Assembly (NCBI RefSeq): GCF_018457175.1 | Contig: NZ_JAGFNU010000001.1 | Location: forward strand, 682,001 to 746,000 | Direction: 5' to 3' | Source of the DNA: Pseudohalocynthiibacter aestuariivivens | Lineage (GTDB): Bacteria; Pseudomonadota; Alphaproteobacteria; Rhodobacterales; Rhodobacteraceae | DNA length: 64,000 bases | Shown: positions 1 through 8,890 of the stretch, piece by piece | How the letters are laid out: each line of letters opens with the position of its first letter | Position numbering within the stretch: position 1 is the stretch's first letter | Notes under the pieces: model-generated | The model's input: the letters and a program-made list of their open reading frames with translations, nothing else | Told to the model about the DNA's origin: nothing | The model's database searches: none | Made by a program: the position numbers and the translations under genes

Positions 1-1006
1 AGCTGGTCGTGGTCGCGTCCAGCCCTTCGACCTCTCGCAACGGGCGTGTTTCGGCGTGGCGAACAAACAGGTTGCTTGCGCCGCTTGGTTCTACCCAACC
101 TTCAACGACAGAGTATCCTTCTTCGCCAGGTGGACCTGAATAAAGTGTCAGATTATCAAAGTCATCGAGCACTATCGCGTCAACGAAGCCATCAATAATT
201 CCATCACCGTGGGCAAGTGTGTTTGTAGCGAGGTTTATTGCATCCGCGCCGCTAAGCAGGAGCTCTGCGCCATCAGAGGCACTGAAGCCGACAAAGCCTC
301 CGATAACTGAAACATCGCGCACAACCATCGTGCCAAACCCTTCGGCAGACAGGCCAATGTCAAACCCATCAATGATCAGGTTTTCAACTTCGGTTTCCGG
401 CCCCATGACCAGCCCGGCTCCACGCACCGTGTATCCGTGCGCCATCGCAATGCTCGCGCGCTTCGCAGGTCCGCTTAGCCGATCACCATTACCAGACAGG
501 GGTGGCAAAGGTTCTGTCATGGTCAGAACGGGGCTTGGCCCGTAGCCTTCGACGGATATCACGATATTGTCGGCGCGCATTTCACCAACAGGGCCATTAA
601 TTAAAACGCGATCTGACCCTACAGGGCGGTTAGCTCCCGAAGCGTAGTTCAAAGCCTCTCGCAACGTGATAACGCCGTCAGCTGCGGAAGGCCGGTCGTC
701 TGTGACTGTCACAGGAATTATTGTCGGGCGCGTGACGAGTTCCGCAGCAATATTTATTGGGGTCTCATCTTGCTGAAAGGCGTGCGAAAACACATCGTAT
801 CCTGGCTTCACAAGTCTGAGTTCAGAAAGACCGGCTCCTGTGGATAGGGCGACATCTGCGGGAGTGACCCCGACCACAGCCCCATTCAGGAAAATCGTCG
901 CACCGCTTGGTTCCGAACTGACAGGAATTGAAAGGCGTTCCTGCGCAGAAACTTGGGTGGCAAGGGAAACAACGACGATGGAAAGAATGAGTAAAGAACG
1001 TTTCAT
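1..1006 (-). CDS. Exported PEGA-domain protein with CSLREA-like and beta-helix-like region (3' end outside window)
   Basis: The frame stays open from an ATG at 1006 to the window edge, so the C-terminus is missing. Residues 1-22 form a signal peptide ending in VSA. A PEGA domain follows, recognisable by SSEPSGATIFLNG and then a TP and a GY turn; PEGA domains are surface carbohydrate- or wall-associated beta modules. The next segment (around GVITLREALNYASG) resembles the CSLREA motif that often precedes right-handed beta-helix regions, and the rest (IIDGFDIG, MVVRDVSVIGG) has a short-rung, beta-helix-like pattern. The ATG overlaps the stop of the RHS gene upstream (ATGA), so the two are translationally coupled and probably co-exported. 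Function is unknown; a surface adhesin or envelope partner of the RHS protein is inference. Confidence 0.7.
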   Translation of the reverse strand, partial: MKRSLLILSIVVVSLATQVSAQERLSIPVSSEPSGATIFLNGAVVGVTPADVALSTGAGLSELRLVKPGYDVFSHAFQQDETPINIAAELVTRPTIIPVTVTDDRPSAADGVITLREALNYASGANRPVGSDRVLINGPVGEMRADNIVISVEGYGPSPVLTMTEPLPPLSGNGDRLSGPAKRASIAMAHGYTVRGAGLVMGPETEVENLIIDGFDIGLSAEGFGTMVVRDVSVIGGFVGFSASDGAELLLSGADAINLATNTLAHGDGIIDGFVDAIVLDDFDNLTLYSGPPGEEGYSVVEGWVEPSGASNLFVRHAETRPLREVEGLDATTTS

Positions 1007-4000
1007 CTCAGCAGGTTCCCCAATCTTGACATGCCGCCAGGGCCTTTCCGCTCTGCAGGAGTGGGCTGTGCCGGTGCCGTGCTTGGCCGCGGCGATCCAC
1101 CTGCAAAACCGCTTATTCCACTCGGCTGACGACCCGGCGGTGCTGGGCGGGGCGGGGGGTTAAGTTGTGCTGCAGGGGGTGCAACAGGCGGTGGTGTTGA
1201 AATCTGTTCCCGGAACAGGAACCGAAGCCTGTCGCTTGTGCGATTCCGGAACCCTTCACGCTGTCGCAGGTTTTCGCGTAGCAAGGCATGTGGATCGCCC
1301 TCGTTGCCAACACTTGGTCCTGTGGCGGGTTCGCCCCAGGGTGCGGTGTCTTCGTCGTAGAGGCGATTATAACCGTTTAGGAAAACGTCTTCTTCATCGA
1401 GCCACTGATTTCTCACCTCTTCCGGCAGGATTTCATGCGCAAACCGGGAGTTTCGTTTAAAAGCGGATTCTTCGGCTCTTTGGCGCGCCTCAATTTCTGC
1501 AATTCTTGCGCGTCGATCACGTGCTTCCTCTTCCCTTTCGAGGTCCCTTTCGCGTCTGCGTTCACTTGGTGTGTAGACGGGTTCTCTGCGGTTCTCGGTT
1601 GCGTTGTTGCCAGCGGACCCGGTGCTTGGCTCCGATCCGCCAGAGCCGCCTTGGTCATTGTTGTCCACGTTACCGCTATTGTCTTCATCAGAAGCGCGGC
1701 CGATCTCGTCTTCGACTTCATCTTTGAAAATGCTGGTGACGTTGTCCCAGATCTTCGCAATGCTATCGAATAAACCCTCTGTCGGTTCCACATCTGCGCC
1801 GATCCCACCATTTCCGGATGGAATTGCGCCGGTTGTATCGCGGAAAGTGAAAGGATCTCCCGCCGCATATTCATAGGGCAGCGGAGAGGCCAGTGGACCA
1901 AATGGTTCTGGCGAAAGGAACTGGCCGATCTCAGGGTCCATCGCGCGGATCGCGGTCAGATAAAGTCCCGACGCCGGATCAAAAAGCATTCCGTCAAGTT
2001 GGGGTTGTGGAATATCTGGCGTGCGCATGACACCTTCGTTAAGGAATTCGGGCATACCAAATGCTGACAGAAAGATGCGTGTGCCAAACTTTCCATCCGA
2101 ACCGATGTAGGCCAGTGGCCCACCGCCAAAGTCAAGCGCAAGCAACTCAAGACCAGCTTCGGAAACGCGTGCAACGGGCACATTGTTTGGGTCCAGGATG
2201 TGTTCAGCCGCTGGTTCACCGTTTCGATAAACGCCGGTAATCGTACCTCCGTCATAGATGATATCATCGGCACGTCCGTCACCACGTAAGGCAACCACAC
2301 GTCCTTGTCCGTCGCGCAGCAATTTAGTTGTCGTGCCGTTCCACTCAACGGTGGAAACAAGTCCAAACGGATCGCGCACTATCGTCCGGTCGTTCAGTAC
2401 GGTAACCCGCCCGTCAGGATCAAGCGTTGCGAGCGAGGCATCTTCCGCGTGGGTTGGCAGCCACGGGCTTGACTGACCAGCGGAAAGCCTCGCACCCGCT
2501 TCATCAAAGCTAAACTCTTCTTTACGCAGTTCTGGTGAACCTGAATCGCCAAGTCCACCTTGGGAAACAGAGGTGATGCGGCCAGCTTCGTTTCGCTCAA
2601 TCCTTTGCGGATCGCCAAACAAAGGCTCATCAATGGCAGCGGCGCGGCCGTTTTCAAAACGAATACGTCTGTCGAGCAGAGTTTGCCCGCCCCCCTTGGC
2701 GGTAACACGGAAAGCCGAGTCCGGCGCACCAGAGATTGGCAGCATGTATTCAACTACGGCGTCACCCATGGTTGCCGATAAAATTGCGCCCTCAGCCGAA
2801 TAAACTAGCCTGATGGTATCGCGTCCGACGGCAACAACAACGGTTGAGTCATCCGGGTAACTGAATGTGGATGCTGTGCCACTTGGCAGTACCCTTTCCA
2901 CCAATCGCCCCTGATCATCATAGCGGCGGGTTATCGAATAGGAGTCACTGTCAGCAATGCTAAGGCGGTCTTCAATTGGGGCGGCACCCTCGTAACGGCG
3001 GCTCCATGTGGTTTCATCCCTGCTGTGAGCGATCATCCGGTCAACGCTGTCGTAGGTGTATGTACGTTCCGCGGATTGTGCGTCAAAAGTTGCGACTTCG
3101 TTTGCCAATCTGCCATAGCCGTCACGTGTGGAAACTGTTTGTACCCCACGTCCATCGGTCCGTGTTTCAACCAGCCCTTCGCGCCGGAACTGCTGTGATG
3201 CGAAACCATACATCTGCACCACTGCTTGTTGCTCATCAGATTGATAAACAACTGAAAAAATGCTTTTCCCGTTGCGGGAAACTTCGGTCAGACGGGCCGC
3301 TTCATCAAGGGACGTTTGCCAGGTTGATCCATCGTTGCTTGCAAAACCGGTCACGCGCCCCATCAGATCGCGCTCCGTTGACACCGGATAAAGAGCAGCG
3401 CTTCTGAGGCCAACAGAAACAGTGCTGTCACCGCCGGGTAAAACAACCTTTTCCGTATCGTTTAGAGCTACTGCAATTGCGCTCAGGTCCCCGTCTTGCC
3501 CGCGTTGCAGGGAGATTTCCTGAACAACAGTCCCATTGTTAAAAACGGTCCGCGTGGCGTGGCGACCTTCATCGTCGTATGAGACACGAATAATGTCGCC
3601 GGATTGTGTAGCGGTTTCGATCCGCCTGCCAAACCCATCGTATCGGTGCGCGTGCGACCATCCCAAGCCCGACTCTGATATCAAGCGGCCTTCCACATCA
3701 TAGGCAAACCGGCGTTCTTCGCCATCCGGCATAACCTCACGAACGGTTCGGCCGAGCAGGTCAATCTCGCGTGACCAGTTTCCGGTGGGGTCAGTTGCGC
3801 CAATCGCCCTGCCAAAGGTGTCGTAGCTGTAGGTTTCGACAATCGGCTCACCTGCATCCGCCCAGCGCCGGGTTTCCACAAGCCGGCCAAAACCGTCATA
3901 GACAAACTCTGCAGCTTTCTGGCCGTCGCGGTGTTCAGCGATGATCCGGTCAAAGGCATCATACTCAAACGACCGGTCCGGGCGGCCTGCCAGTGTGACA

Positions 4001-7000
4001 CGCACCATTCGCCCAAGTGCGTCGCGTTCGATACCAATATAGCTGCTATCACCCACTTCAGCCCCGATAAGGCCGCCGTTTTCGTCCCAGTCATAGGTCG
4101 CGCTGGTCGTTTGCCTGCCTTGCGTATCAATCTCGGTGACTTGTGCTAGGTATCCTTGGTCAGAGTAGGTGTAGCGCGTCATGCTTCCGTCTGGACGGCG
4201 GGTTTCCGCACGTGCGCCGCTTGCAGTCCAGACATGGCTTGTGACGCCTGCGTCATCCGCTCTGGTTTCCTGAATCATCCGGCCTAGTGACTGATCAGTT
4301 AAACCATCTTGGTTCACGTCGCCAAGCGGCTGGTTGCCTGCGCTGATACCAAAAGCGCTCAGCGCAGCAGAGGCCCCAGCGCCCGCTTCTTCATAGTCAA
4401 AAATCCGTGTAATCCTGCGCTTGGCCTCAATCTCAGCCATGTCGCTGGGGATCGCTCCGATGAAGGGTCCAAAGAACGCCTTTTGCTGGCCAAAAACCGG
4501 TTCAGTCTCGACAACCCAGTGAACAGGTTGCTGGTCACTTCCGGGCTCTGGCGTGCGTGTTTCGATCGTCAGATTGGCGGCCGGGCCTGCGGTTGTCGTG
4601 AACGACGCGCCAGACGCGTAGATGCGCCCTGCTGGTTTGCCTGATGCGTCATAGAGCAGGTCGGTCATGATGTTTTCCGCATCGGGCATGATGTAAGTGG
4701 TGGCTTCATGCCGCCCGTCACGCGCGAAAAGATGAAGCTCCGCTGCGCGGCCCTCTGCCTGCAAGCGCGTCGTGAAGAGCTCTGCGCCATTTGTGGTCTG
4801 ACGACCGTATTCAAAATTCTCAAAAAGGGTGCCAGTGCGTTGCGAGACCACCCGGTCAAAGCTGGCACCATCCGCTTCTTCACCATATTGAATTTCGAGG
4901 GATGGCTGTTGGTCTATGCCCCACGCAAGCCAGACCTGCGTTATGTTATGGCGCAGTTCCTGCGGGGCCTCTTCGCCGCCGCCGCGATAGACATAGCGGG
5001 TTTCGTTCAGCGCTGTACCAGTCTCTGTATTCAGGTCATATTTCGAATAGAGGTTTCCATCCTGATCATGGGCAAACCCCACGGCTGTGCCGTCGGGTGC
5101 GTCCACACGCACAAGGTATCCGCGATCCCCGTCATAGGTATAGCGCGCTTCAGCCCGGTTTCCGTCAACGACACGAACCAGCCGCCCCTGCAGATCATAG
5201 TCGAAATCCAGTCGCGCCCCACCAGCCGCCACTACATGTTCGAGCCGTGACTGATCTTCCAATCCGGTTTCTGGAACAAACGTATAGATCATGCCGTCGC
5301 GCGTCCGGATGACACGATCTTCAGCGCTGATCTTTAGCCGTGCCCCATCGGCGCTTTGAAACAGTGCCCCTTCGGTCGGGCGGAAATACTCATGCCCGCC
5401 ATTTTCATCCCGAAGCCGCCAGCCGTCATCATCACGCACCAGTGCAAGCTGGTAGTTATGCACCCAACCATGCCCCATGCTGGTATGCACGGGTGACTGG
5501 CTGCGGTAGGTGCGCTGGAAACGCCAGCCCAGCCCAAGCGGCGCAGGCGCGCGCAAATCGACCGAGGTTTCGTAGAACTCCCCCGACGCCAGATAGACCG
5601 GATCTTCGCTGGAAGGGGGGTCGCCATATGTCGGGTCTGTCATACGTGGTGTGCCGTCGTCAGGCGGTGGCCCGTCAAAACCGTCATAGGCACGCTCAGC
5701 GAAATCCCGGATGTTATTTACGTTCTGACGCGCGAGTTCCTGCGCGCGCTCACGTGAAATTCTGGTGAAAATAGCGGGTCGCGTCGTGTCAGGTGCGTCT
5801 TCGGTAACGCATTCGTCTGGTCTGCCGCTGTTGTCGCCATAGCGCCGCATCATCGCGATCATTTCGGCAACCCAGCGAATGCGACCAGTTATACCGGCGC
5901 GGGGCATTGGTTCGCCCGCGCGGCTGAAGGCAAGCTCTGCCCGTGTCACAAAATCCTTGTAAACGACAGTCCCTGAAATTGTTGTGGCCTGATTCTCTTC
6001 GTCACCAAAGGTAATGTTGAAGCCATATTCACCCCATTGCGGCGGGCATTGTGGAAACCGGACATGGTAGCTGCCACCCGCAACTTGCACGGCGTGATCT
6101 TCATAATAGCGACGTCGTTCGCTGTTAGGGTCATCATAGTTCAGCGGGCGCATCGCGCTGTATGATCGATCTGCAAATGTACCACGCACAAAAACATCAC
6201 CGATGTCATACCCGGCCAAGGCCTGATCGACGGTGGGTGCACGCATTATTCCCTCAAACGCGCCACCTTGTTGGATAATCTGTACAACGCCGCCATCATG
6301 TTCGTAGTAGGTCTCGCCGTCAGCAAGGTCTTCTTTTCTCACAACAACTGTTTGTCTTTCGCGGTAACGCTCTCCGTTTTCTGTGATGGCGCGTAGTTCA
6401 AAATGATAAGTACCGGGTTCCGTGAAAGTTATTTTGCGGCGGCCTTCGTTCTGCCCAACGAGTTCGCCGGTGCCGATGATCTCTTGCCCGTCTTGCAGAA
6501 CGCCAGCCCGGCGTACGTCACCTCCGGGGACATTTGCCCTTACAGTGACTTCAACCGGGGCGGCCCCGCTTGTTGGCGCAACGGTGAACCTCAGTCGCGG
6601 CGCGTCATCGACAGTTACCATGCGTGCGGCGCGCGCGCGATTTCCGTCATTCCCTCGTATTTCGAGGCGGGCAAGATACCGGCCCGGTCGACTGTAAGTG
6701 TGTGAGATCGTTTGAAAGGGCAGGACCCTTACGATTTCCCCATCGCCAAAATTCAGGCGTGCAGCACGGGCAGTGAAGGGCAGGCTGTCTCCGCCAATCC
6801 GAAAGGTTGCGGTGTGCGGTGCATCCCCACGATTGTCGTCAACCTGCAGCAACTCTGCCGGATCTGCGGGTGTTTCCGGCATCACAGTAACGCGGGCCTG
6901 TGACGTCACACGCTGGCCGTCTTCGGTGGTCATTGTCATACGGGCGGTGAACCTGCCAGGCCGTGTATAGCTGTGGCGCGGGTTTGGCCTGATCCAGCCC

Positions 7001-7296
7001 CGACCCGTATGCGCGACGATCACACCGCTGCCGTCGCCGGGGTCAATCTCAACCCGGGCAATTTTCCCTCTTGGGCGTGTTTCTGCCAATAGGTTGTATC
7101 TGACGGTAAGAGGTGCCGTTCCACGAGATTCTGATGAACTGAACCGAACGACATACCCTACCTCAGCGAAGGCTGATGTTGGTAAAAGCAGGCTGCCAAA
7201 AGACGTTAGTACAACAAGAAATAAAGCTGCGAGCCACCCCAAAAAAACCTGGCCAATTACAGGGGTGGACGTTTGGTCGTTCGCTGGACGTTTCAT
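1003..7296 (-). CDS. Giant exported RHS/YD-repeat protein with N-terminal PKD-like domains
   Basis: About 2097 residues from the ATG at 7296; the frame extends 18 codons further, but this ATG is followed at once by a signal peptide (residues 1-44, ending SAFA) and has GGCGG upstream. Three PKD-like beta domains lie at roughly 45-315 (DPGDGSG, SYTRPGRF, HTYSRPGRY). A DUF6531-type RHS entry segment lies near 560-640 (DPVYLASGEFYET), followed by many YD repeats (YTYDGDRGY, FAYDVEGRL, RYDGFGRR). The RHS core ends near 1822 (DPASGLYLTAIRAMDPEIG, then DTTG). The last 275 residues are acidic, then a charged coiled coil rich in R/E, then proline-rich. No known toxin fold or core-proximal protease motif is recognisable, and no immunity gene follows. 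A surface-exposed YD-shell protein is most likely; a polymorphic toxin cannot be excluded. Confidence 0.85.
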   Translation of the reverse strand: MKRPANDQTSTPVIGQVFLGWLAALFLVVLTSFGSLLLPTSAFAEVGYVVRFSSSESRGTAPLTVRYNLLAETRPRGKIARVEIDPGDGSGVIVAHTGRGWIRPNPRHSYTRPGRFTARMTMTTEDGQRVTSQARVTVMPETPADPAELLQVDDNRGDAPHTATFRIGGDSLPFTARAARLNFGDGEIVRVLPFQTISHTYSRPGRYLARLEIRGNDGNRARAARMVTVDDAPRLRFTVAPTSGAAPVEVTVRANVPGGDVRRAGVLQDGQEIIGTGELVGQNEGRRKITFTEPGTYHFELRAITENGERYRERQTVVVRKEDLADGETYYEHDGGVVQIIQQGGAFEGIMRAPTVDQALAGYDIGDVFVRGTFADRSYSAMRPLNYDDPNSERRRYYEDHAVQVAGGSYHVRFPQCPPQWGEYGFNITFGDEENQATTISGTVVYKDFVTRAELAFSRAGEPMPRAGITGRIRWVAEMIAMMRRYGDNSGRPDECVTEDAPDTTRPAIFTRISRERAQELARQNVNNIRDFAERAYDGFDGPPPDDGTPRMTDPTYGDPPSSEDPVYLASGEFYETSVDLRAPAPLGLGWRFQRTYRSQSPVHTSMGHGWVHNYQLALVRDDDGWRLRDENGGHEYFRPTEGALFQSADGARLKISAEDRVIRTRDGMIYTFVPETGLEDQSRLEHVVAAGGARLDFDYDLQGRLVRVVDGNRAEARYTYDGDRGYLVRVDAPDGTAVGFAHDQDGNLYSKYDLNTETGTALNETRYVYRGGGEEAPQELRHNITQVWLAWGIDQQPSLEIQYGEEADGASFDRVVSQRTGTLFENFEYGRQTTNGAELFTTRLQAEGRAAELHLFARDGRHEATTYIMPDAENIMTDLLYDASGKPAGRIYASGASFTTTAGPAANLTIETRTPEPGSDQQPVHWVVETEPVFGQQKAFFGPFIGAIPSDMAEIEAKRRITRIFDYEEAGAGASAALSAFGISAGNQPLGDVNQDGLTDQSLGRMIQETRADDAGVTSHVWTASGARAETRRPDGSMTRYTYSDQGYLAQVTEIDTQGRQTTSATYDWDENGGLIGAEVGDSSYIGIERDALGRMVRVTLAGRPDRSFEYDAFDRIIAEHRDGQKAAEFVYDGFGRLVETRRWADAGEPIVETYSYDTFGRAIGATDPTGNWSREIDLLGRTVREVMPDGEERRFAYDVEGRLISESGLGWSHAHRYDGFGRRIETATQSGDIIRVSYDDEGRHATRTVFNNGTVVQEISLQRGQDGDLSAIAVALNDTEKVVLPGGDSTVSVGLRSAALYPVSTERDLMGRVTGFASNDGSTWQTSLDEAARLTEVSRNGKSIFSVVYQSDEQQAVVQMYGFASQQFRREGLVETRTDGRGVQTVSTRDGYGRLANEVATFDAQSAERTYTYDSVDRMIAHSRDETTWSRRYEGAAPIEDRLSIADSDSYSITRRYDDQGRLVERVLPSGTASTFSYPDDSTVVVAVGRDTIRLVYSAEGAILSATMGDAVVEYMLPISGAPDSAFRVTAKGGGQTLLDRRIRFENGRAAAIDEPLFGDPQRIERNEAGRITSVSQGGLGDSGSPELRKEEFSFDEAGARLSAGQSSPWLPTHAEDASLATLDPDGRVTVLNDRTIVRDPFGLVSTVEWNGTTTKLLRDGQGRVVALRGDGRADDIIYDGGTITGVYRNGEPAAEHILDPNNVPVARVSEAGLELLALDFGGGPLAYIGSDGKFGTRIFLSAFGMPEFLNEGVMRTPDIPQPQLDGMLFDPASGLYLTAIRAMDPEIGQFLSPEPFGPLASPLPYEYAAGDPFTFRDTTGAIPSGNGGIGADVEPTEGLFDSIAKIWDNVTSIFKDEVEDEIGRASDEDNSGNVDNNDQGGSGGSEPSTGSAGNNATENRREPVYTPSERRRERDLEREEEARDRRARIAEIEARQRAEESAFKRNSRFAHEILPEEVRNQWLDEEDVFLNGYNRLYDEDTAPWGEPATGPSVGNEGDPHALLRENLRQREGFRNRTSDRLRFLFREQISTPPPVAPPAAQLNPPPRPAPPGRQPSGISGFAGGSPRPSTAPAQPTPAERKGPGGMSRLGNLLR

Positions 7297-7521
7297 GCTG
7301 TACCGCCAAAAAATGATTGACCACCAACAACTTACACAATGAAATAACATAGCGCTGTAGAGCGCATTTTAATTTTCCGAACGATCAACACATGATGATC
7401 GCGATCCAAACAAGGGTTTGCTGGGCGAGGTCAGACTGTGATCTTGAAGCTTAAAATGGTAAACGTTTAACAGTTTGAGTCAACAATAGCGGAGCACGAA
7501 CCACCCCGTGAGGACAGCGAA

Positions 7522-8070
7522 ATGTTTGGAAGTAGGCGCAAACTAAGGCGGAAGCATCCACATCCGGTTGGCCCGGACTGGTGCATCTTGGGCTGGCTCG
7601 CCTCTTTGAGATTGGAACATGCCTTAAGGCGCCAGATGGCCCCGGATCACTGGATGCGCGGCAAAAGCTGGTCAGCATTTGCGCATGACACGAAGCAGGA
7701 CGCTGTGCTTTACCTTGCAGCCGATGGGGAGGCCGCGCTGGTTCATCTCACATGGATGCGTGAGCGTACTAAAGACTGCCCCTCAGCCACTTCTTTTAAA
7801 ACTCTGGATGATGCACTGCACGACATTGCTGATGCGATTGAAAGCGGATCTAACCCAATTTATTGCCCGGTTTGTAAAAGCGACTGGTCCTTGGACGAAT
7901 TTGATCCCGGCTGTTTCTGTTGCGGCGGCGGCGCATTAGTACGGGACTGCCCGGTTTGCGACGGTCGATGCGGGGCTGAGTTCAGGCGCGCGATACTGGA
8001 TTCTCAGGATAGTGGTGAGGCACATTGGAACGGCAGCTGCCTTTCAAAGGACCCGTTCGTTCCCAACTAA
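7522..8070 (+). CDS. Uncharacterised cysteine-rich protein
   Basis: A 182-residue protein not recognised as a named family. The N-terminus is basic (RRKLRRKHPH). The middle is a mixed alpha/beta segment with a DDALHDIADAIESG helix. The C-terminal third carries clustered cysteines, with CPVC at about residue 114 and again at about 143 and a CFCCGGG turn between them, a spacing that would suit a zinc-ribbon-like metal site. The ATG has GAGG nine bases upstream. It stands alone between the RHS gene on the other strand and the AhpD-like gene. No signal peptide or membrane segment is visible. Confidence 0.6.
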   Translation: MFGSRRKLRRKHPHPVGPDWCILGWLASLRLEHALRRQMAPDHWMRGKSWSAFAHDTKQDAVLYLAADGEAALVHLTWMRERTKDCPSATSFKTLDDALHDIADAIESGSNPIYCPVCKSDWSLDEFDPGCFCCGGGALVRDCPVCDGRCGAEFRRAILDSQDSGEAHWNGSCLSKDPFVPN

Positions 8071-8170
8071 ACCCGTAAAGTGAACCCACCACCGACTGAC
8101 GGATTGTTGATTGTGGAACCAGCGTTTTCTGTGGTCTGAATTATATGTGAACCAAATGGGACAGAAACGA

Positions 8171-8779
8171 ATGAGCTGGATCAAAACAATCGCCTACACT
8201 GATGCCACCGGAAAACTCAAAACGCTTTACGACCGGGTGAAAGGCCCCGACGACAACGTCGACAACATCATGATGAGCCACAGCCTGCGTCCGCACACGA
8301 TGGAGGGGCATATGGCGATCTACAAATATGTTCTGCATCACAGCGGGAACAAAATTCCGAAATGGTTTCTTGAAGCGCTTGGTGTTTGGGTCAGTGCATT
8401 GAACAAATGTGACTATTGTGTTGAACACCATTTCGCCGGAATGAAGCGGATACTGGGAAATGATCCACGCGCCGATGCAATTCGCGCCTCGATCGTGTCG
8501 GGTGATATCTCAACCGCACCACTTGATGATGCACAGAAAGAAGCAATGCACTATGCGAATGTCTTGACGAAAGACCCGTCTGCATTGACCGAAGAAAACA
8601 TAAAACGCTTGCGGTCAGCCGGATTTGACGATGGTGAAATCCTCGAAATCAATCAGGTTTCCTCCTATTTCAGCTATGCAAACAGAACTGTACTTGGACT
8701 TGGGTGTTCAATTGCAGGTGACATTGTTGGCCTGTCGCCCAACAATTCTGATAACCCGGACGACTGGAACCATAGCTAG
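8171..8779 (+). CDS. AhpD-like carboxymuconolactone decarboxylase-family protein (peroxidase-related)
   Basis: A 202-residue all-alpha protein of the CMD/AhpD superfamily. It has the CxxC redox pair at Cys80 and Cys83 followed by His86 and His87 (NKCDYCVEHH), the arrangement used by AhpD-type alkylhydroperoxidases and the 'uncharacterised peroxidase-related' subfamily. Start chosen at the ATG giving MSWIK, with GGGACAG just upstream; an in-frame extension of 20 codons looks non-coding. The likely role is thiol-dependent peroxide reduction in the cytoplasm, but no dedicated reductase is adjacent, so the substrate is unknown. Confidence 0.8.
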   Translation: MSWIKTIAYTDATGKLKTLYDRVKGPDDNVDNIMMSHSLRPHTMEGHMAIYKYVLHHSGNKIPKWFLEALGVWVSALNKCDYCVEHHFAGMKRILGNDPRADAIRASIVSGDISTAPLDDAQKEAMHYANVLTKDPSALTEENIKRLRSAGFDDGEILEINQVSSYFSYANRTVLGLGCSIAGDIVGLSPNNSDNPDDWNHS

Positions 8780-8830
8780 GTCAGAAAACGCCTCAAAAAT
8801 AGGGAGAATTGCTGGAAATTGTTGATCCAA

Positions 8831-8862
8831 GTCAAAGCACGTGCCTTTGACTTCCGTCAAAG
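8831..8862. promoter_or_regulatory. Three alternating copies of GTCAAAG upstream of ppk2
   Basis: GTCAAAG at 8831-8837, its exact complement CTTTGAC at 8845-8851, and GTCAAAG again at 8856-8862. The first and second copies can form a 7-bp hairpin with a 7-base loop, and the second and third a competing 7-bp hairpin with a 4-base loop. The block ends 28 bases before the ppk2 start. It could be a repressor or activator site or a switchable leader structure; the sequence alone does not decide. Confidence 0.4.
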
Positions 8863-8890
8863 TCTTAGCCGAATTTGAAAGGAGTCGTTC

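Noticed and set aside
1003-1830. RHS tail read as a polymorphic toxin with an immunity gene downstream
   Set aside because: The tail is low-complexity and coiled-coil, and the next gene is an exported PEGA protein with no immunity-like feature. Kept only as an open possibility.
4260-4340. Calcium-binding, dockerin-like loop (DVNQDGLTDQ) inside the RHS protein
   Set aside because: A single loop without the paired repeat; not enough to call a dockerin.
4708-5312. Frames of 173-180 codons on the plus strand within the RHS gene
   Set aside because: Two overlapping frames inside a repetitive YD-repeat gene; both are shadows.
7352-7365. GCGCT-GTAG-AGCGC hairpin near the RHS start
   Set aside because: 5-bp stem in a divergent promoter region; likely chance.
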